Origin: Nonomuraea jabiensis
GTDB taxonomy: Bacteria > Actinomycetota > Actinomycetes > Streptosporangiales > Streptosporangiaceae
Direction of reading: 5' to 3'
DNA length: 64,000 bases
NCBI RefSeq assembly: GCF_014204795.1
Contig: NZ_JACHMB010000001.1
Location: 6,212,501 to 6,276,500 of the forward strand
In this document: one piece after another, positions 43,606-52,047 of the stretch
Numbering within the stretch: position 1 is the first letter of the stretch
How the letters are laid out: every line of letters begins with the position of its first letter
The notes under the pieces: model-generated
What the model was told of the DNA's origin: nothing
The model's input: the letters and a program-made list of their open reading frames with translations, nothing else
Database searches by the model: none
Translations under genes and position numbers: made by a program

Positions 43606-45351
43606 GTGCACCCCCCACGCTTACGCCGCCTCGTCATCCTGGCCGTCTCCTGCCTGGCCGTCACCGGCCTGGTCGCGTTACCCGCCCGGGCCGCGACCGT
43701 GCGGTACGAGGCCGAGAACGCCACCAACGTCCAGGGCGTCGTCGAGTCCAACCACGCCGGGTTCTCCGGCACCGGCTTCGTCAACAGCGACAACGCCGCG
43801 GGCCCGTACACCGAGTGGACGGTGAACGCGCCCGCGGCCGGCACCGCCACCCTCGCCATCCGCTACGCCAACGGCACCACCACGACCCGCACCACCGACG
43901 TCTCGGTCAACGGCACGGTCGTCTCGGCCGGGCGCACGTTCGGCCCCACCGGGGCCTGGACCACGTGGGCCACCTCCACCCTGACCGCCACGCTCGCCGC
44001 GGGCGACAACAAGATCCGCATCACCTCGACGGCCTCGGGCGGCAACCCCAACCTCGACTACCTCGAGGTCACCATGGCCGACGCGCCCGCGACCGAGTAC
44101 CAGGCGGAGGCCGCCACGCTGTCGGAGGCGACGGTGGCGACCAACCACACCGGCTACACCGGCTCCGGCTTCGTCGACTACGTCAACGCCGTGGGCGGCT
44201 ACATCGAGTGGTCCGTCAACGTGGCCGAGGCCGGCACGCACACCCTCACGCTGAGGTACGCCAACGGCACGACCGTCAACCGGCCGATGAGCGTCGCGGT
44301 GAACGGTGCCGTCGTCCAGACCCGCGACTTCCCCGGCACCGGCAGCTGGGACACCTGGGCGGACGCCGCGTTGACGGTGTCGCTGAACGCCGGGGTCAAC
44401 ACCGTCCGCGCCACCGGCACCACCGCCAACGGCGGCCCCAACGTGGACCGGCTCTCGGTCAGCGGCTCCGGCGGGCCCGACGGGCAGGCGCCGACCGTGC
44501 CCGCGAACGTCCGCGTCACCGGCACCTCGGCCTCCAGCATCACGCTGGCCTGGACGGACTCCAGCGACAACGTGGCCGTCACCGGCTACCGCGTCTACGA
44601 GGGGACGACCGTGGTCACGACCACGCCGACGGCCGGCGCCACGATCGGCGGGCTCACCGCCGGGTCCACGCACACGTACACGGTCACCGCGATCGACGCG
44701 GCGGGCAACGAGTCCGGGCACAGCGCCGCGGCCACCGGCACGACCGGCAGCGGTGGCACCGGGCCCACGGCCGACCAGCTCCTCGCGAAGGTGACCGCGT
44801 GCAACCAGATCTCCAACGGCAAGTACAAGACGGACTCCGACGTGAGCTCGGCGACGGTCGCGGTGTGCGAGAAGACCGGGGCGGTGTTCTGGAAGGGCGA
44901 CATGGACATCGACTGCGACGGGGTGCGCACGTCGCAGTGCAACGAGAACACCGACTGCTGCTTCCAGCCCGACACGGCCTGCCACACCAGCGGGGACTCG
45001 CCGCTCAACGCGGCGCAGCTCGCGTACATGGTGGTGCCGAGCTCCAGCTCCATCTGGGACTACCGGACGAAGGGCATCGGCTGCGGCACCGTGGTGGCGA
45101 TCGTCTACAACGGGCAGGTGGAGTACGCCGTGATGGGTGACACGGGGCCGAGCGGGATCATCGGCGAGGCGTCCTACCGGACGGCGGCCGACCTCGGCAT
45201 CAACCCCGACCCGAGCAACGGCGGCACGGACAGCGGCGTCACGTACATCGTCTTCACCGGCTCCGGCACCAAAGTCCAGACCATCGAAAACCACACCCAG
45301 GCGGTCAATCTGGGCCGCACGCTGGCTCAACGCTTCCTCGACCAGAACTGA
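43606..45351 (+). CDS. Secreted GH75 chitosanase with two CBM35 and FN3
   Basis: 581 residues from GTG 43606, with CGGAGG seven bases upstream and 14 bases after the GH27 stop. Signal peptide (cleavage near ARA-AT), two CBM35-type modules (about 32-155 and 164-286), one FN3 module (about 298-380), then a GH75 domain (about 387-581). That domain is marked by FWKGDMDIDCDG, CHTSGDSPLNA, YAVMGDTGPSGIIGEAS and the cysteine-rich CNENTDCCFQPDTAC. GH75 enzymes cut chitosan with inversion; Asp and Glu in the first and third motifs are the likely catalytic pair. A chitosanase closing a pectin operon is unexpected. Confidence 0.88.
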   Translation: MHPPRLRRLVILAVSCLAVTGLVALPARAATVRYEAENATNVQGVVESNHAGFSGTGFVNSDNAAGPYTEWTVNAPAAGTATLAIRYANGTTTTRTTDVSVNGTVVSAGRTFGPTGAWTTWATSTLTATLAAGDNKIRITSTASGGNPNLDYLEVTMADAPATEYQAEAATLSEATVATNHTGYTGSGFVDYVNAVGGYIEWSVNVAEAGTHTLTLRYANGTTVNRPMSVAVNGAVVQTRDFPGTGSWDTWADAALTVSLNAGVNTVRATGTTANGGPNVDRLSVSGSGGPDGQAPTVPANVRVTGTSASSITLAWTDSSDNVAVTGYRVYEGTTVVTTTPTAGATIGGLTAGSTHTYTVTAIDAAGNESGHSAAATGTTGSGGTGPTADQLLAKVTACNQISNGKYKTDSDVSSATVAVCEKTGAVFWKGDMDIDCDGVRTSQCNENTDCCFQPDTACHTSGDSPLNAAQLAYMVVPSSSSIWDYRTKGIGCGTVVAIVYNGQVEYAVMGDTGPSGIIGEASYRTAADLGINPDPSNGGTDSGVTYIVFTGSGTKVQTIENHTQAVNLGRTLAQRFLDQN

Positions 45352-45511
45352 CGCGCGGCACCATCCTGCGGCGCCGCGCTCCTGCGGCGCCGCCCACCCC
45401 CATCCTTTACGGCTGCGCACGGTGGGCCGCACGCGCCGACGTCAGTGACCGTCCGTCATGGCCGGTCGTGAAGGCTCACGGGTCGCTCGCCGTGACGACG
45501 CGCATCCTGGG

Positions 45512-45544
45512 CCGGTTCCGTGGTTCTCCCGACCACGGAACCGG
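45512..45544 (-). terminator. Hairpin terminator of the acyl-CoA synthetase gene
   Basis: Perfect 13-bp stem CCGGTTCCGTGGT / ACCACGGAACCGG (45512-45524 with 45532-45544) and a seven-base loop, eight bases past the minus-strand stop. The stretch 45352-45511 holds no gene; CCTGCGGCGCCGC is repeated twice near 45366-45400. Confidence 0.85.
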
Positions 45545-45551
45545 TCCGTCT

Positions 45552-47165
45552 TCATGAGCGGCCGAGGATCCCGGCGGCCTGCTCGCGCATCTCCACCTTG
45601 CGGATCTTGCCGGTGACCGTCATGGGGAACGCGTCCACCACGTGCACGTACCGGGGAATCTTGTAGTGGGCCAGGCGGCCCGCGCAGAACTCCCTGACGC
45701 GCTCGGCCGTCAGCGGCTCGGCGCCCGGCCGCATGACGATCCAGGCCATCAGCTCCTCCCCGTACTTCTCGTCGGGCACGCCGATCACCTGCACGTCGGC
45801 GACGTCCGGGTGGCCGTAGAGGAACTCCTCGATCTCGCGCGGGTAGATGTTCTCGCCGCCGCGGATGACCATGTCCTTGATGCGGCCCACGATGGTGACG
45901 TAGCCGTCGGCGTCCATGGTGGCAAGGTCGCCGGTGTGCATCCAGCGGGCGGCGTCGATGGCCTCGGCCGTGGCGTCGGGCTGGGCCCAGTAGCCGAGCA
46001 TGACCGAGTAGCCGCGGGTGCACAGCTCGCCGGGCACGCCGCGGGGGAGCGCCAGGCGGGTCTCCGGGTCGACGACCTTGACCTCGATGTGCGGCATGAC
46101 GCGGCCGACGGTCTCGGTGCGGCGGGCCAGGCCGTCGTCCCGGCGGGTCATCGTGGACACGGGTGAGGTCTCGGTCATGCCGTAGCAGATGGCGACCTCG
46201 GTCATGTTCATCTCGCTGACGACGCGTTTCATGACCTCGATCGGGCACGGGGAGCCGGCCATGATGCCCGTTCTGAGGGTCGAAAGATTGAAATTTCCGG
46301 ACCCGAGCAGGGCCAGTTCGGCGATGAACATCGTCGGCACCCCGTACAGGGACGTGCACCCCTCGGCCTGCACGGCGCGCAGCGTCGCCTCCGGGTCGAA
46401 GCCCGGCGCGGGCAGCACGACGCACGAGCCGTGCGAGGTCGCGCCGAGGTTCCCCATGACCATCCCGAAGCAGTGGTAGAGCGGCACCGGCAGGCACACC
46501 CGGTCGGCCTCGGTGTAGCCGAGCAGTTCGCCGACGAAGAAGCCGTTGTTGAGGATGTTGTGGTGGGACAGCGTGGCGCCCTTGGGGAAGCCGGTCGTGC
46601 CCGAGGTGTACTGGATGTTGATCGGGTCGTCGAACGTCAGCCGCGCCGCCCGCTCCGCCAGCAGGGCCGGGTCGGCGCGCCGGCCGCTGTCGACCAGCTC
46701 GTCCCAGCCGGGCTCGCCGATGAACACCGCGTCCGCGAACCCGATCTCGCCGATCATCGCCCGGTAGTCGCTGCTCTTGTGCGCGACCGCGCTGACGAGC
46801 AGCCGCATGCCCGACTGCCGCACGACGTAGGCCAGCTCGTGAGCCCGGTACGCGGGATTGACGTTCACCAGGATCGCGCCGATCTTGGCGGTGGCGTACT
46901 GGACGAGCACCCATTCGGCGCAGTTGGGCGCCCAGATGCCGACCCGGTCGCCCTTGGCGATGCCGCGGGCCAGCAGGCCGAGCGCCACCTCGTTCACGGC
47001 GGCGTCGAGCTGCGCGTAGGTCCAGCGGCGCCCGGCCGCCACGTCCACCAGCGCCTCGCGCTCGCCGAACCGCGCCACGGTGCGCTCGAAGTTCTGCCCG
47101 ATCGTCTCGCCCAGCAGGGGGACCTCGGTCACGCCCGAGGCGTAGGAGAGCAATGCGTCAGCCAT
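45552..47165 (-). CDS. AMP-binding fatty-acyl-CoA synthetase
   Basis: 537 residues from ATG 47165. It has the adenylate-forming enzyme signatures: YTSGTTGFPKGATLSHHN (P-loop, about 185-202), YGMTETSPVS (A5), MHTGDLATMD (A7) and the catalytic lysine motif MTVTGKIRKVEM near the C-terminus. It activates a carboxylic acid, probably a fatty acid, to its CoA thioester via the acyl-AMP. The closest pattern is the FadD-type medium/long-chain acyl-CoA synthetase. It stands alone, downstream of an unrelated binding-protein gene. Confidence 0.92.
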   Translation of the reverse strand: MADALLSYASGVTEVPLLGETIGQNFERTVARFGEREALVDVAAGRRWTYAQLDAAVNEVALGLLARGIAKGDRVGIWAPNCAEWVLVQYATAKIGAILVNVNPAYRAHELAYVVRQSGMRLLVSAVAHKSSDYRAMIGEIGFADAVFIGEPGWDELVDSGRRADPALLAERAARLTFDDPINIQYTSGTTGFPKGATLSHHNILNNGFFVGELLGYTEADRVCLPVPLYHCFGMVMGNLGATSHGSCVVLPAPGFDPEATLRAVQAEGCTSLYGVPTMFIAELALLGSGNFNLSTLRTGIMAGSPCPIEVMKRVVSEMNMTEVAICYGMTETSPVSTMTRRDDGLARRTETVGRVMPHIEVKVVDPETRLALPRGVPGELCTRGYSVMLGYWAQPDATAEAIDAARWMHTGDLATMDADGYVTIVGRIKDMVIRGGENIYPREIEEFLYGHPDVADVQVIGVPDEKYGEELMAWIVMRPGAEPLTAERVREFCAGRLAHYKIPRYVHVVDAFPMTVTGKIRKVEMREQAAGILGRS

Positions 47166-47202
47166 GAACGGACGATTCCCCCTGTACCGGGCCGGCACGC
47201 GC

Positions 47203-48465
47203 TCAGTTGCCCTGCGGGTGGGTGCTCCAGTACTCGTCGGCGGCGGCCTGGATGTCCGTCAGGACCTTCTGGTAGGTGTCCGGCTTGACGACGAAGGCGC
47301 CGAAGCCGTCCAGCGCGGCGGTGAGCACCGGGGGCGGGGTGGCCTCGAAGTAGCGGTTCACCAGGCGGTACTCGCCGCTGCCCGCCGCCTTGCTGACCTC
47401 GGCGATGGCCTGGTCGGCGATGGCGACCTTGGGGTTGGCCGACACGTCGCCCCTGGCCGTGGCCCACTTCTCCTGCGCGGACGAGCTCACCCACCACTTG
47501 AGGTACTTCGTGCTCGCGTCGGGGTCGGGCGCCTTGGCCAGCGAGCAGAGCGGGCCGCTCTCGAAGATCATCGAGGTCTTGGGCAGCGCGGGGTTGACGT
47601 TCGGGATGACGAAGAAGCCGTAGTCGGTGCCCGCCTTCATGTCGCGCTGCGTCATGCTCGTGTTGAACCACGTGCCGAACGACACCATCGCGGCCTTGCC
47701 GGTCTTGAGCACGTCGCCCGGGTCGGTCTTGTCGCCGGGGTTGTTGAAGTAGCCGGCGTCGATCATCGACTTCCACCGCTTCATCACGTCGACCACGCCG
47801 GGGTCGGTGTACTTCGCCTGGCCTGCCGAGAGGCGGTCGTAGAGGTCGGGGTCGGTGCCGGCCAGGAGCTGCTCGAACCAGACGAAGGAGAACAGCACCG
47901 ACGTGTGGTAGAAGGCGGTCACGCCGTTCTTCTTCAGGGTGTCGGCGACCTTGACCAGCTCGTCCCACGTCGCCGGCGGCTTGAGCTGGTACTTGTCGAA
48001 GACGCTCTTGTTGTAGAACATGCCCCAGTACGCCGCGTTCAGCGGCACGCAGTACTGCTTGCCGCTCACCGTGTAGTACTTGGCCAGGTCGGCGGACAAG
48101 TCGCCGTTCTTGATCGCCTCCTGCCAGATGGCGGTCGTGTCGGAGACCTGCTTCTGCGCGACGATCTCCGCCAGCCGCCCGCCCGTCGTCCAGGTGAACA
48201 GGTCGGGCTTCACGTTCGTGCGGAACGACGCCTTGATGAACGCCTGGTACGTCGGCTCGTCGGTGTAGCCGACCGGCTTCATGGACAGGCCGATCTGCTG
48301 CTTGGACAGGCTGCCCATCTCGTCGAAGTATTTGCTCCAGGCGCCCTTGTCGTTGTAGAGCTTCAGCTCCGTCTTGCCGGCGGCCTGCTGGGGCGCGGAT
48401 CCGCCGGAGGAGCAGGCGGTGAGAGCGAGGCAGATGACGGAGGCGACACCAAGTGACCGGATCAT
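47203..48465 (-). CDS. Sugar-binding ABC lipoprotein (SBP family 1), orphan
   Basis: 420 residues. The lipobox LALTAC places the anchoring cysteine at residue 18. The body is a family 1 extracellular binding protein: YTDEPTYQAFIKASFRTNVKPDLF-type opening, MFYNKSVFDKYQLKPPATWDELVK in the middle and KAAMVSFGTWFN later. It should bind an oligosaccharide outside the cell for an ABC importer. No permease or ATPase genes are adjacent, so it may use a shared transporter elsewhere. An AraC gene lies just upstream on the same strand, suggesting joint control. Confidence 0.9.
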   Translation of the reverse strand: MIRSLGVASVICLALTACSSGGSAPQQAAGKTELKLYNDKGAWSKYFDEMGSLSKQQIGLSMKPVGYTDEPTYQAFIKASFRTNVKPDLFTWTTGGRLAEIVAQKQVSDTTAIWQEAIKNGDLSADLAKYYTVSGKQYCVPLNAAYWGMFYNKSVFDKYQLKPPATWDELVKVADTLKKNGVTAFYHTSVLFSFVWFEQLLAGTDPDLYDRLSAGQAKYTDPGVVDVMKRWKSMIDAGYFNNPGDKTDPGDVLKTGKAAMVSFGTWFNTSMTQRDMKAGTDYGFFVIPNVNPALPKTSMIFESGPLCSLAKAPDPDASTKYLKWWVSSSAQEKWATARGDVSANPKVAIADQAIAEVSKAAGSGEYRLVNRYFEATPPPVLTAALDGFGAFVVKPDTYQKVLTDIQAAADEYWSTHPQGN

Positions 48466-48506
48466 GCCCGGCCTCCTCTTCGATCTTGGGGGGATAAGTC
48501 ATCTAA

Positions 48507-49367
48507 TCACTTGATATCTGGGCTGTCCATAGGGACGACGGCTCGCCGCGTAACCTCCCGGTAACATCGCGGGGCCATGCCGTACCGCTCCTGGAAGAGC
48601 CGGCCGAAATACGACTGGCCGGAGAAGCCGCAGCGCTGGGCGATCCGGCCGATGCCCTCCGTCGTCGTCGTGAGCAGCAGGGCGGCGTGCTCCAGCCGGC
48701 GCCCGACCACGAACCCGATCGGCGTGCATCCGTAGTGCGTGCGCATCGAGCGGGCCAGATGCCCGGGGCTGACGGCGGCGAGGGCCTGCAGCCGGGGCAG
48801 GCCCTCGCGCAGGTTCTCCTCGCGCCGCATCGCGACGCAGGCCGACACCAGCCAGCCGGGCCGCCGGTCCACGGCCGTCCCGTCGGCGCCCTCCAGCAGC
48901 GGGACGACCGCCGTCAGCAGCCCGACCAGGTCGAGCACGCGGGGCGCGCCGGAGTAGGCGGCCAGCAGGCGGGCGAACTCCGCCGCCACCGGCCCGTCCA
49001 GGTCGGCGCGGGCCGACGGCGGGAGCTCCCGGCGGTCCCAGTCCGCCGGGCCGGCCAGCCCCGCCAGGTCGGCGAAGGCCCGCCAGCGCTCGCTCGGGAA
49101 GGCGATGTTGACGAAGCGCATGCCGTCGATCGAGGCGAACTCGTGCCGGTCGTGCGGCCGTACCAGCACCAGGTCGCCGGCGCGCAGCGGCTGCTCCGCC
49201 TCGCCGACCCGCTGCACGCCCGCCCCCGCGGTCACGAGGACCAGCTCGTGGAAGTCGGCGTGGGAGTGCGGCTCGGGCCGGTCCCTGCGGCCGCCCTTCA
49301 CCGGCACCAGGGCCGCGTGGTACGGCAGGCCGGCCGCGAACTCGACCCAGCGCAGGACGGTCGGCAT
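48507..49367 (-). CDS. AraC-family regulator with cupin domain
   Basis: 286 residues. An N-terminal cupin (about 20-90: GGRRDRPEPHSHADFHELVLV) probably senses a sugar. The C-terminal AraC HTH (about 190-286) contains LARSMRTHYGCTPIGFVVGRR and IAQRCGFSGQSYFGRLFQ. It is divergent from the PhyH gene and upstream of the sugar-binding lipoprotein, so it may control both. Such cupin-AraC proteins usually govern sugar catabolic genes. Confidence 0.9.
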   Translation of the reverse strand: MPTVLRWVEFAAGLPYHAALVPVKGGRRDRPEPHSHADFHELVLVTAGAGVQRVGEAEQPLRAGDLVLVRPHDRHEFASIDGMRFVNIAFPSERWRAFADLAGLAGPADWDRRELPPSARADLDGPVAAEFARLLAAYSGAPRVLDLVGLLTAVVPLLEGADGTAVDRRPGWLVSACVAMRREENLREGLPRLQALAAVSPGHLARSMRTHYGCTPIGFVVGRRLEHAALLLTTTTEGIGRIAQRCGFSGQSYFGRLFQERYGMAPRCYREVTRRAVVPMDSPDIK

Positions 49368-49462
49368 GTCAGGAAATTAATACTTGTGGAGCGGTGATTA
49401 CTAGTAACCCGTCCCGCGAAGACCGAAGAATCCGAGTGACCCCCCATCCTCACAAGGAGCGC

Positions 49463-50236
49463 ATGGTGACAGTCGACCGGATCCTTCAGGACTACGACCG
49501 CGACGGCTACACGATCTTCCGTGACGTCCTCGACCGCGACCTGATCGCCGAGGCGAGCGAGCACGTCGCCTGGCTCCAGGCCAGGCACCCCGAGCTGCAC
49601 GGCGAGGACCTGGGCACCGAGCTGGTCGCCCGCGACCCCTTCTGGGTGCGGCTGGTCAGCGACGACCGGCTGCTGGACATCGCCGAGCTCTTCGTCGGCT
49701 CCGACATCGCGCTGTTCGCCTCGCACTACATCAGCAAGCCGCCCTTCTCCGGCAAGCCGGTCCTGTGGCACCAGGACGGCGCGTACTGGCCGCTGGAGCC
49801 GATGCGCGTCGTCACGCTCTGGCTGGCGGTGGACGAGGCCACGACGGAGAACGGCTGCCTGCGCGTGATCCCCGGCTCGCACCGGCAGGACCTGCACGAG
49901 CTGCGGCAGCGCGACGACATCGACAACGTGCTCGGCTCGGAGAGCGCGGTGACGGTGGACGAGTCGCAGGCCGTGGACCTCGTCCTGGCGCCCGGCGACG
50001 TGGAGGTCCACCACCCCAACATCCTGCACGCCTCCAACGCCAACACCTCGCCGCGCCGCCGCTGCGGCCTGACCATCCGCTACATCCCGACCTCGACCCG
50101 GATCACCAGCGAGGAGCAGCCGTTCGTCTCGGCCCTGCTGTTCCGCGGGGACCCGGGCGTGAACGTCTACCAGCCGTTCCCGGCGTACGTGGAGGGCGAG
50201 CACATGCCCTTCGCCGGAGCCGAGAAGTTCGCCTGA
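49463..50236 (+). CDS. Phytanoyl-CoA dioxygenase (PhyH) family protein
   Basis: 257 residues from ATG 49463, with AAGGAG six bases upstream. It belongs to the Fe(II)/2-oxoglutarate dioxygenase fold: the iron-binding pair His103 and Asp105 is in WHQDGAYW, the distal His is in VEVHHPNILHAS, and RRRCGLTIRYIPT holds the 2-oxoglutarate-binding Arg. It hydroxylates a small unknown substrate. Divergent from the cupin-AraC gene with a 95-base shared promoter, a pairing found in sugar or osmolyte gene sets. Confidence 0.88.
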   Translation: MVTVDRILQDYDRDGYTIFRDVLDRDLIAEASEHVAWLQARHPELHGEDLGTELVARDPFWVRLVSDDRLLDIAELFVGSDIALFASHYISKPPFSGKPVLWHQDGAYWPLEPMRVVTLWLAVDEATTENGCLRVIPGSHRQDLHELRQRDDIDNVLGSESAVTVDESQAVDLVLAPGDVEVHHPNILHASNANTSPRRRCGLTIRYIPTSTRITSEEQPFVSALLFRGDPGVNVYQPFPAYVEGEHMPFAGAEKFA

Positions 50237-50339
50237 CCTCCGCCACCCCCGGGCCCGGTGCCGGCGTAGACATATCCAATGACATGTGTGCAAACTAACG
50301 GCTGTTACATTCTTTGTGCAACGGAAGGATGTGGGGCCG

Positions 50340-51122
50340 ATGACTGCGGCTGCATGGGGCCTGGGTGCGGCGGTGCTGCTGGCCTCGATCGTGGAGATGG
50401 TCGAAGCGCTCACGATCGTCATGGCGATGGGCATGACGCGGAGCTGGCGATCGACCCTCATGGGGGTGGCGGCGGCCCTGGTGGCGCTGGCCGCCTTCAC
50501 CGCCGCCGCCGGCTACGCCCTGGCGACCTGGCTGCCGGAGGCGGCGCTGCAGCTCGCGATCGGCGCCCTGCTGCTGATCTTCGGCCTGCAGTGGCTGCGC
50601 AAGGCGATCCTGAGATCGTCGGGGCGCAAGGCCATGCACGACGAGGACCAGATCTTCGCCAAGGAGGTGGCCGCCGCGAGGAGCGCGGGCGAGGTCAGCG
50701 CCAAGGGGCTCGACTGGTTCTCATTCATGATCAGCTTCAAGGGCGTCTTCCTCGAAGGCGTCGAGGTCGTCTTCATCGTGATCACCTTCGGCCTGAGCGC
50801 CGGCAACATGCCGGTGGCGATCGCGGCGGCCGTCGTCGGGGTGCTCCTCGTGCTCGTCGTGGGCATCGCCGTCAGGGGGCCGCTGTCGAAGGTGCCGGAG
50901 AACACCCTCAAGTACGGCGTCGGCCTGCTGCTGGCCGGCTTCGGCACGTACTGGTCGGTCGAGGGGCTCGGCATCTTCACCGGCAGCCGGGAGAGCCTGG
51001 AGTGGCCCGGCGCCGACCTGGCGATCCTCGTGCTCATCGCCGCCTGGTACGGGCTGTCGCGCCTGATGGTGCGCGCGCTCAGGCGTCCGTCCGTCGTCGT
51101 GCCGACTGCTTCCGGGAGCTAG
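50340..51122 (+). CDS. COG4280-like polytopic membrane protein
   Basis: 260 residues from ATG 50340 (GGAAGG upstream; GTG 50331 is possible). At least six membrane segments are visible. Two acidic membrane motifs look like an internal repeat: SIVEMVEALTIVMAMG near residue 20 and VFLEGVEVVFIVITFG near 140. The ExxE-type pair recalls the REGxE motifs of FTR1-type iron permeases and other cation transporters, so a transport role is plausible but unproven. It is followed two bases later by a 70-residue membrane protein, then convergent to a ChrB-N gene. Confidence 0.78.
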   Translation: MTAAAWGLGAAVLLASIVEMVEALTIVMAMGMTRSWRSTLMGVAAALVALAAFTAAAGYALATWLPEAALQLAIGALLLIFGLQWLRKAILRSSGRKAMHDEDQIFAKEVAAARSAGEVSAKGLDWFSFMISFKGVFLEGVEVVFIVITFGLSAGNMPVAIAAAVVGVLLVLVVGIAVRGPLSKVPENTLKYGVGLLLAGFGTYWSVEGLGIFTGSRESLEWPGADLAILVLIAAWYGLSRLMVRALRRPSVVVPTASGS

Positions 51123-51124
51123 AC

Positions 51125-51337
51125 ATGGGGTTCATCCGAGGATTCGGGCAGTTCTGGTATGACCTGATCGTCGGCGACGACTGGAAGATCGCCGTCGCCG
51201 TGACCGTCACGCTGGCCCTGGGCACGGCGGCGCTGCTGGTGTTCGGGCCGCCGTCGGCGGTGCTCACGCCGGTGCTCGGCGTCTGCCTGATGGCCGCCTT
51301 CGCCATCGCGCTGCGGATCGACGTGCGCGACCGGTAG
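51125..51337 (+). CDS. Small two-helix membrane protein
   Basis: 70 residues, beginning two bases after the stop of the COG4280-like gene, so co-translated with it. The N-terminal amphipathic stretch GFIRGFGQFWYDLIVGDDW is followed by two membrane helices (about 21-41 and 45-63) and a charged tail RIDVRDR. No known family recognised. The tight linkage suggests an accessory subunit of the membrane protein upstream. Confidence 0.75.
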   Translation: MGFIRGFGQFWYDLIVGDDWKIAVAVTVTLALGTAALLVFGPPSAVLTPVLGVCLMAAFAIALRIDVRDR

Positions 51338-51338
51338 C

Positions 51339-51947
51339 TCAGCCGGCGCCGTGCTGGAAGATCGCGCTGTCCTCGGCCTCGTAGACCGAGGACGCGAACT
51401 CCTCCAGCGTCCGCGCGCAGTCGTCGAGCGCCTCGACGACCTCCTTGCGCCGCGCCGCGCCCAGGACGTCGCGGGCCTTGACCTTCTCGAACCAGCCCCT
51501 GAGCTTGGTGAGATCCTCCTCGTTCTCCTCGAGCTCGCTGTACGTGAAGTGCTTGGCCAGCACCTCCTTCTCGACCTCCTTGTGGAAGTCGGCGCACTTG
51601 TCGAGGATCTCCTCGTACTCGTCGTCGCGGGCGGCGTTGTAGAGCGCGACCAGGTCGGACTCGCCGATGACCGACGAGGTGCTGACCAGGAACGCCTGGC
51701 CGGCCATCGACTCGACGATCTCGCTGCGCAGCGCCCGCAGGGCCCGCTCGCTCTGCGGCGTGCGCGGCGCGGCGGCCGCGGAGTTCTGCAGGTAGACGGC
51801 GCCGAGGTTGCGCAGCTTGCGCCAGACCGCGGCCCGCAGCCTGGTCGGCTCGCTGGGCACCCGGTAGATCAGCATGAGCCAGGTGACAGCCTTGGCCGGC
51901 TCGACGGCCTGTGGCTCGCCGCCCTTCGCCTCCTCCGTGCCCGGCAC
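51339..51947 (-). CDS. ChrB N-terminal-domain protein
   Basis: 202 residues from GTG 51947, with GAAGGAGG five bases upstream; an ATG at 52010 would add a non-conserved lead. WLMLIYRVPSEPTRLRAAVWRKLRNLGAVYLQNS (residues about 23-56, seen in segments) is the ChrB N-terminal domain of chromate-resistance regulators. The C-terminal half is helical and charged (DDEYEEILDKCADFHKEVEKE) and lacks the catalytic-looking ChrB C domain. No chrA is nearby. It abuts the COG4280-like pair tail-to-tail with one base between stops. Role: probably metal or oxyanion stress sensing; uncertain. Confidence 0.78.
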   Translation of the reverse strand: MPGTEEAKGGEPQAVEPAKAVTWLMLIYRVPSEPTRLRAAVWRKLRNLGAVYLQNSAAAAPRTPQSERALRALRSEIVESMAGQAFLVSTSSVIGESDLVALYNAARDDEYEEILDKCADFHKEVEKEVLAKHFTYSELEENEEDLTKLRGWFEKVKARDVLGAARRKEVVEALDDCARTLEEFASSVYEAEDSAIFQHGAG

Positions 51948-52047
51948 CGCGCCTCCTTCTCCGAACGGGACCACTCGATCGTATCCGCGCCCGATGGCGG
52001 GACGCCCCATAAGCCGGCGCGCCCCATGAGCGGTCCCGCCGGAGGGG

